A stretch of 64,000 nt of DNA from CAZICM01 sp964537685 (GTDB lineage Bacteria; Myxococcota_A; Polyangia; Polyangiales; Polyangiaceae). Shown here piece by piece: positions 1 to 9,498 of the stretch (position 1 is the first letter of the stretch; each line of letters starts with the position of its first letter). A program made the translations under genes and the position numbers. Location: contig CAZICM010000033.1 in assembly GCA_964537685.1 (NCBI GenBank), forward strand, positions 1-64,000, read 5' to 3'. The notes below the pieces were generated by a model. It saw nothing but the letters and a program-made list of their open reading frames with translations. It was not told where the DNA came from and did no database searches.

Positions 1-1720
1 CCGCATACCGGGGAGCAGGTGCTCGGCGTGCCGCTGCAGGTGTAGCCGGCCTCGACGGTGCAGGTCGCGCTGCAGCCATCGCCCGCCATGGTGTTGCTGT
101 CATCGCAGGCTTCAGCGCCTTTCAACATGCCATCGCCGCATACCGGGGAACAGGTGCTCGGCATACCGCTGCAGGTGTAACCAGCCTCGATGGTGCAGGT
201 TGCGCTGCAGCCATCGCCCGCCGTGGTGTTGCTGTCGTCGCAGGTTTCAGCGCCTTTCAGCATGCCGTCGCCGCATACCGGGGAGCAGGTGCTCGGCGTG
301 CCGCTGCAGGTGTAGCCGGCCTCGATGGTGCAGGTTGCGCTGCAGCCATCGCCCGCCGTGGTGTTGCTGTCATCGCAGGTTTCAGCGCCTTTCAACATGC
401 CATCGCCGCATACCGTGCTGCACACGCTGGGCTGATTGCCCGCGCAGGTGTAGCCCGATTCCACGGTGCAGGTGGCGCTGCATCCATCACCGGCAGCTAC
501 GTTGCTGTCGTCGCAGCCCTCAGAAGCCGCTCTCTGACCATCACCGCAGGTGGTCGTACATACGCTGGGTTGAGTGCCCATGCAGGTGTAGCCAAATTCG
601 ACGGTGCATGTCGCGCTGCATCCATCGCCGCCCTGTGTGTCGGCATCGTCGCAGGCTTCACCTCCCGCCTTGATCCCATNNNNNNNNNNNNNNNNNNNNN
701 NNNNNNNNNNNNNNNNNNNNNNNNNNNNNNNNNNNNNNNNNNNNNNNNNNNNNNNNNNNNNNNNNNNNNNNNNNNNNNNCACACAGGTGTAGCCAAGCTC
801 TACCGTGCACGTCGCGCTGCATCCGTCGCCCGCCGCCGTGTTTTGATCGTCGCAGCCTTCCGAGGCCGCTCTCTGACCATCACCGCAGGTGGTCGTACAC
901 ACGCTGGGTTGAGTGCCCACACAGGTGTAGCCAAACTCTACTGTGCACGTCGCGCTGCATCCGTCGCCGCCCTGTGTGTCGGCATCGTCGCAGGCTTCAC
1001 CTCCCGCCTTGATCCCATCTCCGCAGGTGGTCGAACACACGCTGGGCTGGTTGCCCACACAGGTGTAGCCAAGCTCTACCGTGCACGTCGCGCTGCATCC
1101 GTCGCCCGCCATGGTGTTGGTATCGTCGCAGCCCTCGGAAGCCGCTTTCTTTCCGTCTCCGCAGGTGGTCGTGCACACGCTCGGCGACGCAGGCGTGCAG
1201 GCGTATCCAAACTCAACCGTACACACCGCACTACAGCCATCCCCCGCGGCCGTGTTGTTGTCGTCACAGGCTTCCGATGCGGCCTTCAACCCATCGCCGC
1301 ACGTCGTCATACACACGCTGGGCATGCCATTGCAGGTGTAGCCAAACTCAACTTGGCAGGTCCCGCTGCAGCCATCGCCCGCCGTTGTGTTGGTGTCGTC
1401 GCAGGTCTCCGCGCCCTTCAACAGACCGTCACCGCAGATAGGTCCGCACAGACTCGGATTGTTGCCCACGCAGGAGTAGCCCGTCTCGACCGTGCATGTG
1501 CCGCTGCATCCGTCATTGGCATTGAGATTGCCGTCGTCGCAGAGCTCGATATTGGCTTTTTTGCCATCGCCGCAGGTCGCCGTGCAGGTGCTCGGCGAGA
1601 TCCCAACGCAGGTGTAGCCAAACTCAACGGTGCACGTCGCGCTGCATCCATCGCCCGCCGATGTGTTCGCGTCGTCGCAAGCCTCGGCTCCGTTCTTCAC
1701 GCCATCGCCGCACTGAGGCG
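1..1720 (-). repeat. Tandem coding repeats, period about 135-138 bp
   Basis: DNA-level tandem repeats encode the CGDG...CDD...GDGCSATCT units. The copies nearest the left edge (about 1-415) are almost identical in DNA, for example the recurring blocks around gcataccgggga and ctgcaggtgtagcc. Copies further right have diverged more. This fits recent local expansion at the 3' side of the gene, and it explains the assembly gap. Confidence 0.9.
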
Positions 1721-3302
1721 CCTGGCATACGCCGCCCACGCATACACCGCTGATGCAGTCGGCGCCTGTCATGCAGCCTTTGCCGTTGCCGCAATCCAAA
1801 GGACAAAGCCCGCCGCAATCCACATCGGTTTCGTTCTGATTCTTGACCGTGTCGGTGCAGGTCGGCGCGCATACCATGCCCTGACAAAGCCCGCCGATGC
1901 AGTCGCCGTTGACCGAACACGTCTTGCCCGTCGCGCAGTCGGGGCACAGTGGGCCGCCGCAATCCACATCGGTTTCAGCGCTGTTTTTGGTGTTGTCGAT
2001 GCATGTGGCCGGTGCGCAAATATTGAGAACGCACACCTGGCTGACGCAATCGCCGCCCACGCTGCAGCCCAAGCCCACCGCGCAGTCGGGACATGCCGGG
2101 CCGCCGCAGTCTTGATCGGTCTCCGTGCCGTTTTGCACATTGTCCATGCAGGTAGGCACCTGGCAAACATTGCCCACGCACACGCCGCTCACGCAGTCGG
2201 CGCCCGTCGCGCATCCCAGCCCATCCGCGCAATCAGGACATGCTGGGCCGCCGCAATCCACATCGGTTTCGGCGCTGTTCTTCATCATGTCCGGACAGCT
2301 CAGCACGCATTGATTCGTGCCCGTATTGCACACCTCGCTCACCGCAAGGCTGCACTGCGCATCCGCAACGCACTCCACGCATGTGCCGTCGCCCTTGCAG
2401 ACATTGCCGCCCGCGCAGGCCGTTCCCGCAGGCTTGTCCATCACGCCGCATACCGCGTTAACACACGTTGGAATCTCGCAGTCGGCCGCGGGGCACTGGG
2501 TGGCCATCGTGCAGGTGACGCATTGGCCCGCGCCGTCGCAGACCAAACCCATTCCGCAAGGCGTATTTGCGATGGCGTTGTTGTGAACCAGCACGCCGCC
2601 CTGACAGACTTCCGCATCGCATTCGTTGTTGTCCTGAGGCGGGACTTCGCTGTCATCGGCAATCTTGACCACCTGCCCGTTGTCACACCGGATCTCTTCG
2701 CAATCGGTGCCGGACATGTCGTTCACAAGCGTGCCGTGCAGCTTGCTTCCATCGTTCACGCACAGGCCGGTTTCAACATCGCAACTGTCTTCCGTGCATA
2801 CGTTGTTGTCGTCGCAGCCCGCGCCGTCCTTGCACGACATCGAGCACGCTCCGGCCAGGCACACGCCTTCCGCGCCGCCCGCCAGCAAACACGCCACACC
2901 GTCCACAGGCGTATGCGTCGCGGAACCGCCTATACACTCATCGGCCGTACAAGGATTTCCATCATCCGAGTCCGCCAAATCAGGCTGCGCGGTCGGCATG
3001 CCCGCCTGGCATGTGACGCTCTCGCAATCCCCGGAAGGCTGGATGGGCGGCACGCCTTCCAAGGGCTGGGTAACGCATACCCCGTCGGGTCCGCATGAAT
3101 CCTGCGTGCATGGATTGCCGTCATTGCACTGAAGTGCGCTCGAGCACTTCAGCCCCTGACTCTCTTCTCCCAGTCCAACGGTCTGCAGACCGCAGCCCCC
3201 AAAAGAACTGACGAGCGCCGTCGCGCTAAGCCATACCGTCGCAGCGATCAACCAAGACCGGAATCCAAACTTCGTTCCAGCCCCCAATTTTGATGCGGAC
3301 AT
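1..3302 (-). CDS. Secreted Cys-rich repeat protein (DUF4215 / myxobacterial disulfide repeats), 3' end outside window
   Basis: The reading frame opens with ATG at 3302 and continues to the left edge without a stop, apart from an N gap. The N-terminus has a basic stretch, a hydrophobic segment (WLIAATVWLSATALVSSF) and a Cys after FGG, so it is probably exported and possibly a lipoprotein, although Phe at -3 makes a weak lipobox. Next come irregular Cys-rich units (CNDGNPCT, CDDNNVCTEDSC), four units of the type KNxxETDxDCGG (about 1770-2310), and then tandem units of about 45 residues of the form CGDGxxxxxExCDDxNxxxGDGCSxTC (from about 1720 to the left edge). These match the DUF4215/Myxo_disulf repeat family, which is found in cell-surface and secreted proteins. 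Function is unknown; an adhesive or surface role is inference. Antisense frames are also open over long distances because of base composition. Confidence 0.9.
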   Translation of the reverse strand, partial: MSASKLGAGTKFGFRSWLIAATVWLSATALVSSFGGCGLQTVGLGEESQGLKCSSALQCNDGNPCTQDSCGPDGVCVTQPLEGVPPIQPSGDCESVTCQAGMPTAQPDLADSDDGNPCTADECIGGSATHTPVDGVACLLAGGAEGVCLAGACSMSCKDGAGCDDNNVCTEDSCDVETGLCVNDGSKLHGTLVNDMSGTDCEEIRCDNGQVVKIADDSEVPPQDNNECDAEVCQGGVLVHNNAIANTPCGMGLVCDGAGQCVTCTMATQCPAADCEIPTCVNAVCGVMDKPAGTACAGGNVCKGDGTCVECVADAQCSLAVSEVCNTGTNQCVLSCPDMMKNSAETDVDCGGPACPDCADGLGCATGADCVSGVCVGNVCQVPTCMDNVQNGTETDQDCGGPACPDCAVGLGCSVGGDCVSQVCVLNICAPATCIDNTKNSAETDVDCGGPLCPDCATGKTCSVNGDCIGGLCQGMVCAPTCTDTVKNQNETDVDCGGLCPLDCGNGKGCMTGADCISGVCVGGVCQAPQCGDGVKNGAEACDDANTSAGDGCSATCTVEFGYTCVGISPSTCTATCGDGKKANIELCDDGNLNANDGCSGTCTVETGYSCVGNNPSLCGPICGDGLLKGAETCDDTNTTAGDGCSGTCQVEFGYTCNGMPSVCMTTCGDGLKAASEACDDNNTAAGDGCSAVCTVEFGYACTPASPSVCTTTCGDGKKAASEGCDDTNTMAGDGCSATCTVELGYTCVGNQPSVCSTTCGDGIKAGGEACDDADTQGGDGCSATCTVEFGYTCVGTQPSVCTTTCGDGQRAASEGCDDQNTAAGDGCSATCTVELGYTCVXXXXXXXXXXXXXXXXXXXXXXXXXXXXXXXXXXGIKAGGEACDDADTQGGDGCSATCTVEFGYTCMGTQPSVCTTTCGDGQRAASEGCDDSNVAAGDGCSATCTVESGYTCAGNQPSVCSTVCGDGMLKGAETCDDSNTTAGDGCSATCTIEAGYTCSGTPSTCSPVCGDGMLKGAETCDDSNTTAGDGCSATCTIEAGYTCSGMPSTCSPVCGDGMLKGAEACDDSNTMAGDGCSATCTVEAGYTCSGTPSTCSPVC
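680..779. other. Assembly gap (100 N)
   Basis: One hundred N bases lie inside the Cys-rich repeat array. The round number suggests a placeholder of unknown true size. The frame on both sides happens to agree with a 100-base gap. The flanking text breaks after TVELGYTCV and resumes at GIKAGGEAC, so at least about 13 residues are missing, and possibly one or more whole repeat units. Confidence 0.97.
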
Positions 3303-3417
3303 CGCGCAAACCTCGGTGAAGAACAGATCGGAACAAAGCGATGTTCACCGATTTTCAGCGCTGCCGTCAGGGGTTTTCGAAGACGGGGCGCCTTTGATTT
3401 CAACGGCTTCAACTAGC

Positions 3418-4866
3418 TCACCGTGCCGCAGCCGCTCGATACACATTGGCATAGCGCCGGGCAGGACGGTCCCATCCGAGATCGAGCCGCATCACACGCC
3501 GGACCACAGAAGGCCAGCGCGGCGAAGTCATTGCGGCAAGGCCCCGCTGCACGCCGGAAATGAGCGATGCGGCCGTGGGTTTATCGAACAAGAATCCTGT
3601 CCCTGTTTCGAGTTCGGCATCGAGGTCGACAATGGTGTCGACGAGGCCGCCCGTGCGATGAGCAATGGGAACGGCTCCATAGCGCTGCGCGTAGAGTTGC
3701 ACCAAACCGCAAGGCTCGTAGCGCGAAGGCACGAGCAACAGATCCGATGCCGCAAACAAGCGATGCACGGCCGCTTCACTGGCAAAGCCCAAATAGGCGG
3801 CCCGATCGGGCGTTTTTGCCACGGCGGCCGCGAGCGTGCTGCACAGCGCTGGATCGCCCGTGCCCGCAATCACAATGCTCACATCGCTCTTCAGCAGCTT
3901 GGGCAGCGCGGCAGCGATCAAGTCGCTTCCCTTCTGGGAAACAATGCGGCCCACGCAACTTAAAAGCGGCCTATCGGGCGCGAGCGGAAGTCCCACTTCC
4001 TGCAGAAACGCGGCTTTGCACCGGCCTTTATTCGCCGTGTCTTCCGCATCATAACGGGCGACCAGCGCCGGATCGGTCAAGGGATTCCACACCGCGTAAT
4101 CGATGCCATTCACAATCCCTGAAAGCTTCACCGCCTTGGTCGCGAGCACTCCATCCATGCGCTCTCCGAGCTCGGGCGTAAGAATTTCCCGGGCGTAGGT
4201 TCCCGACACCGTGGTGATGGCATCCGCCGCGACGATCCCTCCTTTGAGGAAGCTGATATCGCCGTAAAACTCCAGCCGATCCATGCCGAAGTGTTCAGTG
4301 CCCAAACCGAGCAAACCCAGCGTTTGAGGCGGAAACAAGCCTTGATGCGCCAGGTTGTGAATGGTCAGCACCGTGGGTGTGCGCGCGATATTCGCGGGAT
4401 GCTCGTGCCTAAGGAGATAGGGCACCATCGCACCCGCCCAATCATGCGCGTGCACGACATCAAACGGCGAACCGGCCGCCCAGCGCTGGCGGATCAGCTC
4501 GACAACCGCCCGGGAAAAGAGCGCAAAGCGCTTTGCGTTATCCGGGAAGTCGCCATGTTCGTCGCCGTAGATACCATGCCGGTCGTATAGCCCTTCAATA
4601 TCGAGCAACAAGAGCTCCACACCCGAGCCCAGGCGCGCATCGTAGAGCGTGACATCCACATTTTCGCCGAGCACTTTTATGGTCAGCGGCGTGAGGCGCC
4701 GGGCGAGCATAATGCCCGACGAACTGAAGGCCGCGTACTTGGGCATCGCAATCGTCACCTTATGCCCGAGCAAGCGAATCGCCTTTGAAAGAGCCGCGAC
4801 AACATCGGCGAGCCCTCCCACTTTGGCCATCGGAGCAATTTCTGAAGCGACGAACAGGATATCCAT
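3418..4866 (-). CDS. glgA: Glycogen (starch) synthase
   Basis: 482 residues, the usual GlgA length. The enzyme transfers glucose from ADP-glucose to the growing alpha-1,4-glucan in the cytoplasm. The N-terminal motif KVGGLADV (about residues 15-22) is the ADP-glucose-binding signature of GT5 enzymes. The C-terminal Rossmann half carries PSRYEPCGLVQLYAQRYG followed by the RTGGLVDTI motif. The gene is divergent from the pseudouridine synthase gene, with about 60 bp between the start codons. No other glycogen genes are in the window. Confidence 0.95.
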   Translation of the reverse strand: MDILFVASEIAPMAKVGGLADVVAALSKAIRLLGHKVTIAMPKYAAFSSSGIMLARRLTPLTIKVLGENVDVTLYDARLGSGVELLLLDIEGLYDRHGIYGDEHGDFPDNAKRFALFSRAVVELIRQRWAAGSPFDVVHAHDWAGAMVPYLLRHEHPANIARTPTVLTIHNLAHQGLFPPQTLGLLGLGTEHFGMDRLEFYGDISFLKGGIVAADAITTVSGTYAREILTPELGERMDGVLATKAVKLSGIVNGIDYAVWNPLTDPALVARYDAEDTANKGRCKAAFLQEVGLPLAPDRPLLSCVGRIVSQKGSDLIAAALPKLLKSDVSIVIAGTGDPALCSTLAAAVAKTPDRAAYLGFASEAAVHRLFAASDLLLVPSRYEPCGLVQLYAQRYGAVPIAHRTGGLVDTIVDLDAELETGTGFLFDKPTAASLISGVQRGLAAMTSPRWPSVVRRVMRLDLGWDRPARRYANVYRAAAAR

Positions 4867-4929
4867 GGGCGGCGGGGTGTATCACGAAGGGCTTTTGCGC
4901 GGAACGAGTGCTGTGAGAACGTATTCCGA

Positions 4930-6036
4930 ATGACGCGCCTTAGCCTGCGAGAGCTCACGGGAACCGAAGGCCCTTTTGGCCGGGGAATGAGCGTCATCCG
5001 GCCTTCTGAAGTCTCCGAGGACGCGGTTGTTACCGTCTTTCGCGTGCCGCCCGAGGCGGCGGGCATGCGGCTCGATCGCTTTATTCAGTCGCAGCTTAAG
5101 CGGACGAGCCGGACACGGACCCAAAAAATCGTGGAACGCAGCGCCTTTTCGCCGGAGGGCAAGGCCCTTCGCCCGAGCGATCGGGTTCGGGGCGAACAGT
5201 GCATTTTGCTGTGGCGCCCTCCCTGGGACGAACAGACCCCCGATGTAGAACTGCCGATTTTGTACGAAGACGAGCATCTGCTGGCGATCAACAAACCGCC
5301 TCAGATTGCCGTGCATCCGACCGCGCGCCACCACAAGGGCACGGTCGTAAAAATGCTTGAAAAGCTGAGGGGAGGCGAACGCTTGATGCTGGCTCACCGC
5401 ATCGATCGGGAGACGAGCGGGGTGCTCTTAATTTCGCGGACGCCCTTGGCCGATCGGCTGGTGAAGAAGCAATTCGAGCGAGGTGCAAACGCGCCCGGCG
5501 ATCCGCGGGCCGGCGCCCGCTCAAGCCAACAAGTCGAGAAGCAATACATTGCAATCGTTTGGGGATACGCCGGGGAAGATCGCTTTCGGGTAGAGAAAGC
5601 GATGGAGCTCGATCCTCACAGCCGTATCGGCGTCAAAATGAGGCTTTCAGCGCCTGGTGAAGGGCTCTATGCGGCAACGCAATTCGAAGTGCTGGAGCGC
5701 CGCGCTCATCCTCAAACCCAAAGGCCCTACTCGCTTCTCCGCTGCATGCTGGAGACAGGAAGGCAGCATCAAATCCGCCTTCATTTAGCGTCGCTTGGAT
5801 TGCCCATCGTGGGCGACAAGCTCTACGGCCCCGATGAAGAAATGTTCGCGCGAAGCTCGGACGGCGTGCTTACCGACGAAGATCGAAGGCTTTTAGAGCT
5901 CGATCGGCATGCGCTTCACGCGGCGTCGTTAGAGCTCGATCACCCAATCCGCGAAGAGCGGATTCGAATCGAGGCACCCCTTACTGCGGATCTGCAAAGC
6001 TTTTGGGATTCGCTCGAACCCCTTCAAAAACGCTAA
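4930..6036 (+). CDS. RluA-family RNA pseudouridine synthase
   Basis: 368 residues. It isomerises uridine to pseudouridine in rRNA or tRNA. The catalytic motif HRIDRETSG is at residues 156-164, with Asp159 as the expected nucleophile. The N-terminal part (GMRLDRFIQSQL) resembles an S4 RNA-binding domain, and the C-terminal GRQHQIRLHLASLGLPIVGD is the conserved RluA block. A second in-frame ATG at 4987 (MSVIRPSEV) could be the true start. Which of RluA, RluC or RluD it equals cannot be decided by eye. The 3' end overlaps the convergent RHH gene by 4 bp. Confidence 0.9.
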   Translation: MTRLSLRELTGTEGPFGRGMSVIRPSEVSEDAVVTVFRVPPEAAGMRLDRFIQSQLKRTSRTRTQKIVERSAFSPEGKALRPSDRVRGEQCILLWRPPWDEQTPDVELPILYEDEHLLAINKPPQIAVHPTARHHKGTVVKMLEKLRGGERLMLAHRIDRETSGVLLISRTPLADRLVKKQFERGANAPGDPRAGARSSQQVEKQYIAIVWGYAGEDRFRVEKAMELDPHSRIGVKMRLSAPGEGLYAATQFEVLERRAHPQTQRPYSLLRCMLETGRQHQIRLHLASLGLPIVGDKLYGPDEEMFARSSDGVLTDEDRRLLELDRHALHAASLELDHPIREERIRIEAPLTADLQSFWDSLEPLQKR

Positions 6037-6332
6037 ATTCCCCGGGGAATCTTGTTTAAATCCACCTGCTCCAGCGCATGGCGGATAAGCGCGCTCCGGT
6101 TCGCTTTCGTCAGCCCGCGCGCCTTCAGCTCGTCCACCATCTCATCCAAACGGGCCAAATCGTCGGTGTAGATCGAGATACAAATCACCTTGTAATGCGT
6201 GGGTTTCTCGGCTGGTTCCGCGGGCGGCCTCACTCGTGCGGGCCCGGGCGTAAAAAAGGCGCCCGACAGTACACCCTGCACTTCATCTCCATCCAACAGG
6301 CTTCGCACGGCGCTCGTTCCATCGCTGCTCAT
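6033..6332 (-). CDS. Small ribbon-helix-helix-like DNA-binding protein paired with orphan ParA
   Basis: 99 residues from ATG 6332, which is preceded by AAAGGAG at good spacing; an in-frame ATG at 6350 is less well placed. The N-terminal half is low complexity with Pro. The C-terminal half (YKVICISIYTDDLARLDEMV, then SALIRHALEQ) has the beta strand, helix, helix pattern of CopG/Arc-type RHH proteins. It lies 21 nt downstream of the ParA-like gene on the same strand, so the two are probably co-transcribed. In ParA systems such a protein often serves as the DNA- or cargo-binding partner; that role here is inference. Confidence 0.75.
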   Translation of the reverse strand: MSSDGTSAVRSLLDGDEVQGVLSGAFFTPGPARVRPPAEPAEKPTHYKVICISIYTDDLARLDEMVDELKARGLTKANRSALIRHALEQVDLNKIPRGI

Positions 6333-6353
6333 CGTCGCTTCTCCTTTCATTCC

Positions 6354-7706
6354 CTAGGCGCCCGCCGCCGTCATCACGGGCGCGGCTGGTTCAGCAGTCT
6401 TTGTTTTTAGGCTTTTTTCACGGCTTTTGATGATCTCGTCCACAATCACGCCATAGTCATCCGCGGCCGGCGTGCCCGATGCATATTCAAAAATAGTCTG
6501 CCCCTGAGCCGGCGCTTCCTTCACCTTGATCGCCGAGCGGATGGGCGGCAGACACCGATCGCCAAAGTGCGATTTCAGCGTGGTAATGGCTTCCCGGGCG
6601 ATCTTGGCGCGGGCATCGTAAAAGGTCGGAAGCACACCCCAGATTTGAACAGGATGGTGGAGCAGCGCATTGACGTTTTTCACCGTCTTGATGACTTGGC
6701 GCACGCCCACCAAAGACAGATAGTCACAAGCCACGGGCACAAGCACGCTATCCGCGAAAACAAGCGCATTCTGATTCATCAGCGACAAGCTCGGCGAACA
6801 ATCGAGCACCACAAAATCGTAAGCCGCCGCGGCCTGGCTCAGCCTTTCGCAGAGCACCCGGTCGCGGTTTTGACGGCCCGCCAAATACAGCTCCGCCGCC
6901 GCCAAGGTTTCATTCGAAGGCAATAAATCGAGATTGGGCCTCACCGTTTGCGTCGCGTCCGAAACACGCAGCCCCATCACGAGCACATGGTACAGCGAGC
7001 GTTCTGCGTTCGATCCAAGCGAAACCGACACATTGCCCTGAGCATCGGTATCGACAATCAGCACACGCTTTCCACGCGATGCTAATCCCGCGGCAATGGT
7101 AACAGCCGTTGTCGTCTTTCCTGTTCCGCCCTTGTGATTGAACACGGCGAGATAACGCGGCGTCGCCGATGGAGCCGGCTGAGCCGCCGCGCTTGGCTTC
7201 TGGGCCGCGGCCGATTTTGAAGCCGGTTCAGAAGCCGAAGAAGCTTTTGCCTTTAGGCTTGGAACGACCGGCACACTCGTCGCGGGCTGAGCCTCCGCCT
7301 TTTGCGAAGGCGCTTTAGAACTGGATCGGGGCGCATGCGACGAAGGCGCGGACGACACGGGCTGAGGCTGCGATTTAGGCTCTGCTGAAGCGGATGCGGC
7401 AATCTCGCCCAGCCTTACGCCCTTGGCCTCGCGAAGAAGCTGCTGCCGGCATGTCATCGAACACGCATAGCGGCGCGTTCCGCCCACATACAAAACCTGC
7501 GACACCAAATCGGGCGAAAAACGCTTTGCACAGGCATCGCACGTCGCCTGCGAATCATTCCGGTCTACGCCTTTTAATTGGCTTTTCTCAAGACAGCGCT
7601 GCGAGCAGTAAAACGAAAAACCTCCGTCGCGCTCTTCCATTTGATAACGGAATTGCACTTCGAATTCCGACGAGCACACGCTGCATGATTCCTTGATCGC
7701 CGCCAC
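6354..7706 (-). CDS. Orphan ParA-family ATPase with N-terminal Cys-rich (zinc-finger-like) domain
   Basis: 450 residues from GTG 7706, chosen because GGAG lies 6 nt upstream; a TTG at 7760 would add 18 residues. Two Cys modules are visible near the N-terminus: C8xxC11 with C34xxxC38, and C56xxC59 with C82xxxC86. Each resembles a treble-clef or MYM-type zinc finger. A Ser/Ala/Pro-rich linker of about 90 residues follows. The ATPase domain starts at YLAVFNHKGGTGKTTTAV (deviant Walker A, about 191-199), followed by VDTDAQGNVSVSLG and VVLDCSPSLSLMNQNAL. It is separate from the parAB locus at 16.6 kb, so it probably positions another cargo. Confidence 0.85.
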   Translation of the reverse strand: MAAIKESCSVCSSEFEVQFRYQMEERDGGFSFYCSQRCLEKSQLKGVDRNDSQATCDACAKRFSPDLVSQVLYVGGTRRYACSMTCRQQLLREAKGVRLGEIAASASAEPKSQPQPVSSAPSSHAPRSSSKAPSQKAEAQPATSVPVVPSLKAKASSASEPASKSAAAQKPSAAAQPAPSATPRYLAVFNHKGGTGKTTTAVTIAAGLASRGKRVLIVDTDAQGNVSVSLGSNAERSLYHVLVMGLRVSDATQTVRPNLDLLPSNETLAAAELYLAGRQNRDRVLCERLSQAAAAYDFVVLDCSPSLSLMNQNALVFADSVLVPVACDYLSLVGVRQVIKTVKNVNALLHHPVQIWGVLPTFYDARAKIAREAITTLKSHFGDRCLPPIRSAIKVKEAPAQGQTIFEYASGTPAADDYGVIVDEIIKSREKSLKTKTAEPAAPVMTAAGA

Positions 7707-7804
7707 GGTTCGCTCCTTGACCAGCCGAGCTTGCTTCCAATCGCCAAGACGCCTCCGCAAACGAAAGCTGAGCCTTGGCTGATGGCGCGACCATCACCAC
7801 AAAC

Positions 7805-7827
7805 TTGGCCCGGGGGCCAAATTTTTT
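7805..7827 (+). terminator. Hairpin with T-tract between purH and the ParA-like gene
   Basis: TTGGCCC-GG-GGGCCAA forms a 7-bp stem, followed on the plus strand by ATTTTTT. On the minus strand, where both neighbours are transcribed, the stem is followed only by GTTTGTGG, so it would be a weak terminator for purH. It could stop antisense transcription. Function is inferred from shape only. Confidence 0.4.
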
Positions 7828-7882
7828 GACAAGCGCAAGTTCCGCTCGAGGCTCCGAATCACGGCCGCGCTTCCGAATCGTC

Positions 7883-9448
7883 CTAATGCCTAAAGTGCCG
7901 GACCCCGGTGAAGATCATCGCCATACCGGCTGCATCCGCCGCGGCGATAACCGCAGCATCCTTCACGCTTCCTCCAGGCTGCACGGCGGCCCGCACTCCA
8001 TGCTGCGCCGCAAGTTCGAGTCCATCGGGAAAGGGAAAGAACGCATCCGAGGCCAGCACGCTCTGCGCCGCGGATTCACCGGCCTTTCCGCACGCAATCC
8101 GCACGCTTTCCACGCGCGACATCTGACCGGCGCCCACGCCCGCCGTCACGCAGGCTCCTGCCTCCGCGCGCGCAAGCACAATCGCATTCGATTTAACGTG
8201 CTTGCACACGCGCCACGCAAACTTCAGCGCTGCCATCTCTTCTTCCGAGGGCGCCCGGCGCGTTACGACCTTGGCGTTTTCCACTTCGCCCGCGGCCGAA
8301 ATATCGCTTCCCTGAAGCGCAATCCCGCCGCCCACGCGCTTATAGGTCCAGCCCTGCGCGTCGGCCCGGGACAGATCGCCCATCGCCAAAATGCGCAAAT
8401 TCGCCTTCGTTCGAAGGATTTCCAGCGCATCGGCATCAAAAGCGGGCGCCGCGACACACTCCAAAAATGTTTCGATTAAAGCCCGCGCCGTGCCCGCATT
8501 TACCGCGCGGTTTAAAGCCACGATCCCGCCAAATGCACTTAACGCATCGGCCCTCTGCGCCATGCGGTAGGCCGTCTCCACATCGCCCGCGGCCGCCACC
8601 CCGCAAGGATTGGCATGCTTCACAATCACCGCCGCCGGCTCATCAAATTCGATCACCGCCGCAAGCGCCGCATCCGCATCCACCAAGTTGTTAAACGAAA
8701 GCTCTTTACCGCCCGCGCCCAGCGATTCGGCCCCAGCAAGCGAACCTAAAGCAGCCTTTCGATCCCGGTAAAAAGCGCCTTTTTGATGCGGGTTTTCGCC
8801 ATAGCGAAGCTCGTAGGCCCGCGTGAAATTCATCGCCAAATAGGCCGGAAACTCCGAGCGTTGGCCACCTTCGCCAAAGGACGACAGATACGCGGCAATC
8901 GCTCCATCGTAGGCGGCCGTGTGCGCAAATACCTTTGAAGCAAGCCTCTTGCGTGTCTCTAGGCTCACTTCGCCCGATGCCGAAAGCTCCTCCAGCACAG
9001 ACGCATAATCCGAAGGCTCGCAAATCACCGTCACCCGCGCATGATTTTTCGCCGCGCTCCGAAGCATCGCCGGCCCGCCGATATCGATATTTTCAATCGC
9101 TTCCTCGTACGCCACACCCGGCTTTCCAATGGTTTGCTCAAAGGGATACAGATTGACCGCAACCAAATCGATGGGCGCTCCGCCCAGCCGTTCCAGATCG
9201 GCCATATCGATCTCGCCCCGCATCAGAATTCCGCCGTGCACGCGGGGATGAAGCGTCTTTACCCGCCCATCCATCACCTCGGGCGAACCCGTGTAGGCTT
9301 CAACCGGCGTCACAGAAATCCCCGCTTCCAAAAGCGCCCGCGCCGTTCCGCCCGTGGACAGAATTTCCGCGCCTCGCTCCGAAAGCGCTTTAGCAAAAGG
9401 GATAAGGCCAGTTTTATCGGATAGGGAAATCAGCGCTCGCCGGATCAT
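7883..9448 (-). CDS. purH: Bifunctional AICAR transformylase / IMP cyclohydrolase
   Basis: 521 residues, normal for PurH. It catalyses the last two steps of de novo purine synthesis: formylation of AICAR using 10-formyl-THF, then closure to IMP. The N-terminal cyclohydrolase (MGS-like) domain reads RRALISLSDKTGLIPFAKAL and ILSTGGTARAL. The transformylase domain contains ELRYGENPHQKGAFYR and the conserved VKHANPCGVA. The C-terminus ends in GMAMIFTGVRHFRH, as in other PurH proteins. The gene precedes the orphan ParA gene on the same strand, with about 175 bp between. Confidence 0.97.
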   Translation of the reverse strand: MIRRALISLSDKTGLIPFAKALSERGAEILSTGGTARALLEAGISVTPVEAYTGSPEVMDGRVKTLHPRVHGGILMRGEIDMADLERLGGAPIDLVAVNLYPFEQTIGKPGVAYEEAIENIDIGGPAMLRSAAKNHARVTVICEPSDYASVLEELSASGEVSLETRKRLASKVFAHTAAYDGAIAAYLSSFGEGGQRSEFPAYLAMNFTRAYELRYGENPHQKGAFYRDRKAALGSLAGAESLGAGGKELSFNNLVDADAALAAVIEFDEPAAVIVKHANPCGVAAAGDVETAYRMAQRADALSAFGGIVALNRAVNAGTARALIETFLECVAAPAFDADALEILRTKANLRILAMGDLSRADAQGWTYKRVGGGIALQGSDISAAGEVENAKVVTRRAPSEEEMAALKFAWRVCKHVKSNAIVLARAEAGACVTAGVGAGQMSRVESVRIACGKAGESAAQSVLASDAFFPFPDGLELAAQHGVRAAVQPGGSVKDAAVIAAADAAGMAMIFTGVRHFRH

Positions 9449-9498
9449 GGCGCGCTGCGTAGTGCGTTGAACCGCCGAGTGAAATCTTTTTCTTGGAT

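Noticed and set aside
570..3098. 842-residue open frame on the plus strand opposite the Cys-rich repeat gene
   Set aside because: It contains no family motif and arises because the repeated, GC-rich codons of the minus-strand gene leave the antisense frame open. The minus frame encodes clear CGDG/CDD repeats and a signal peptide.
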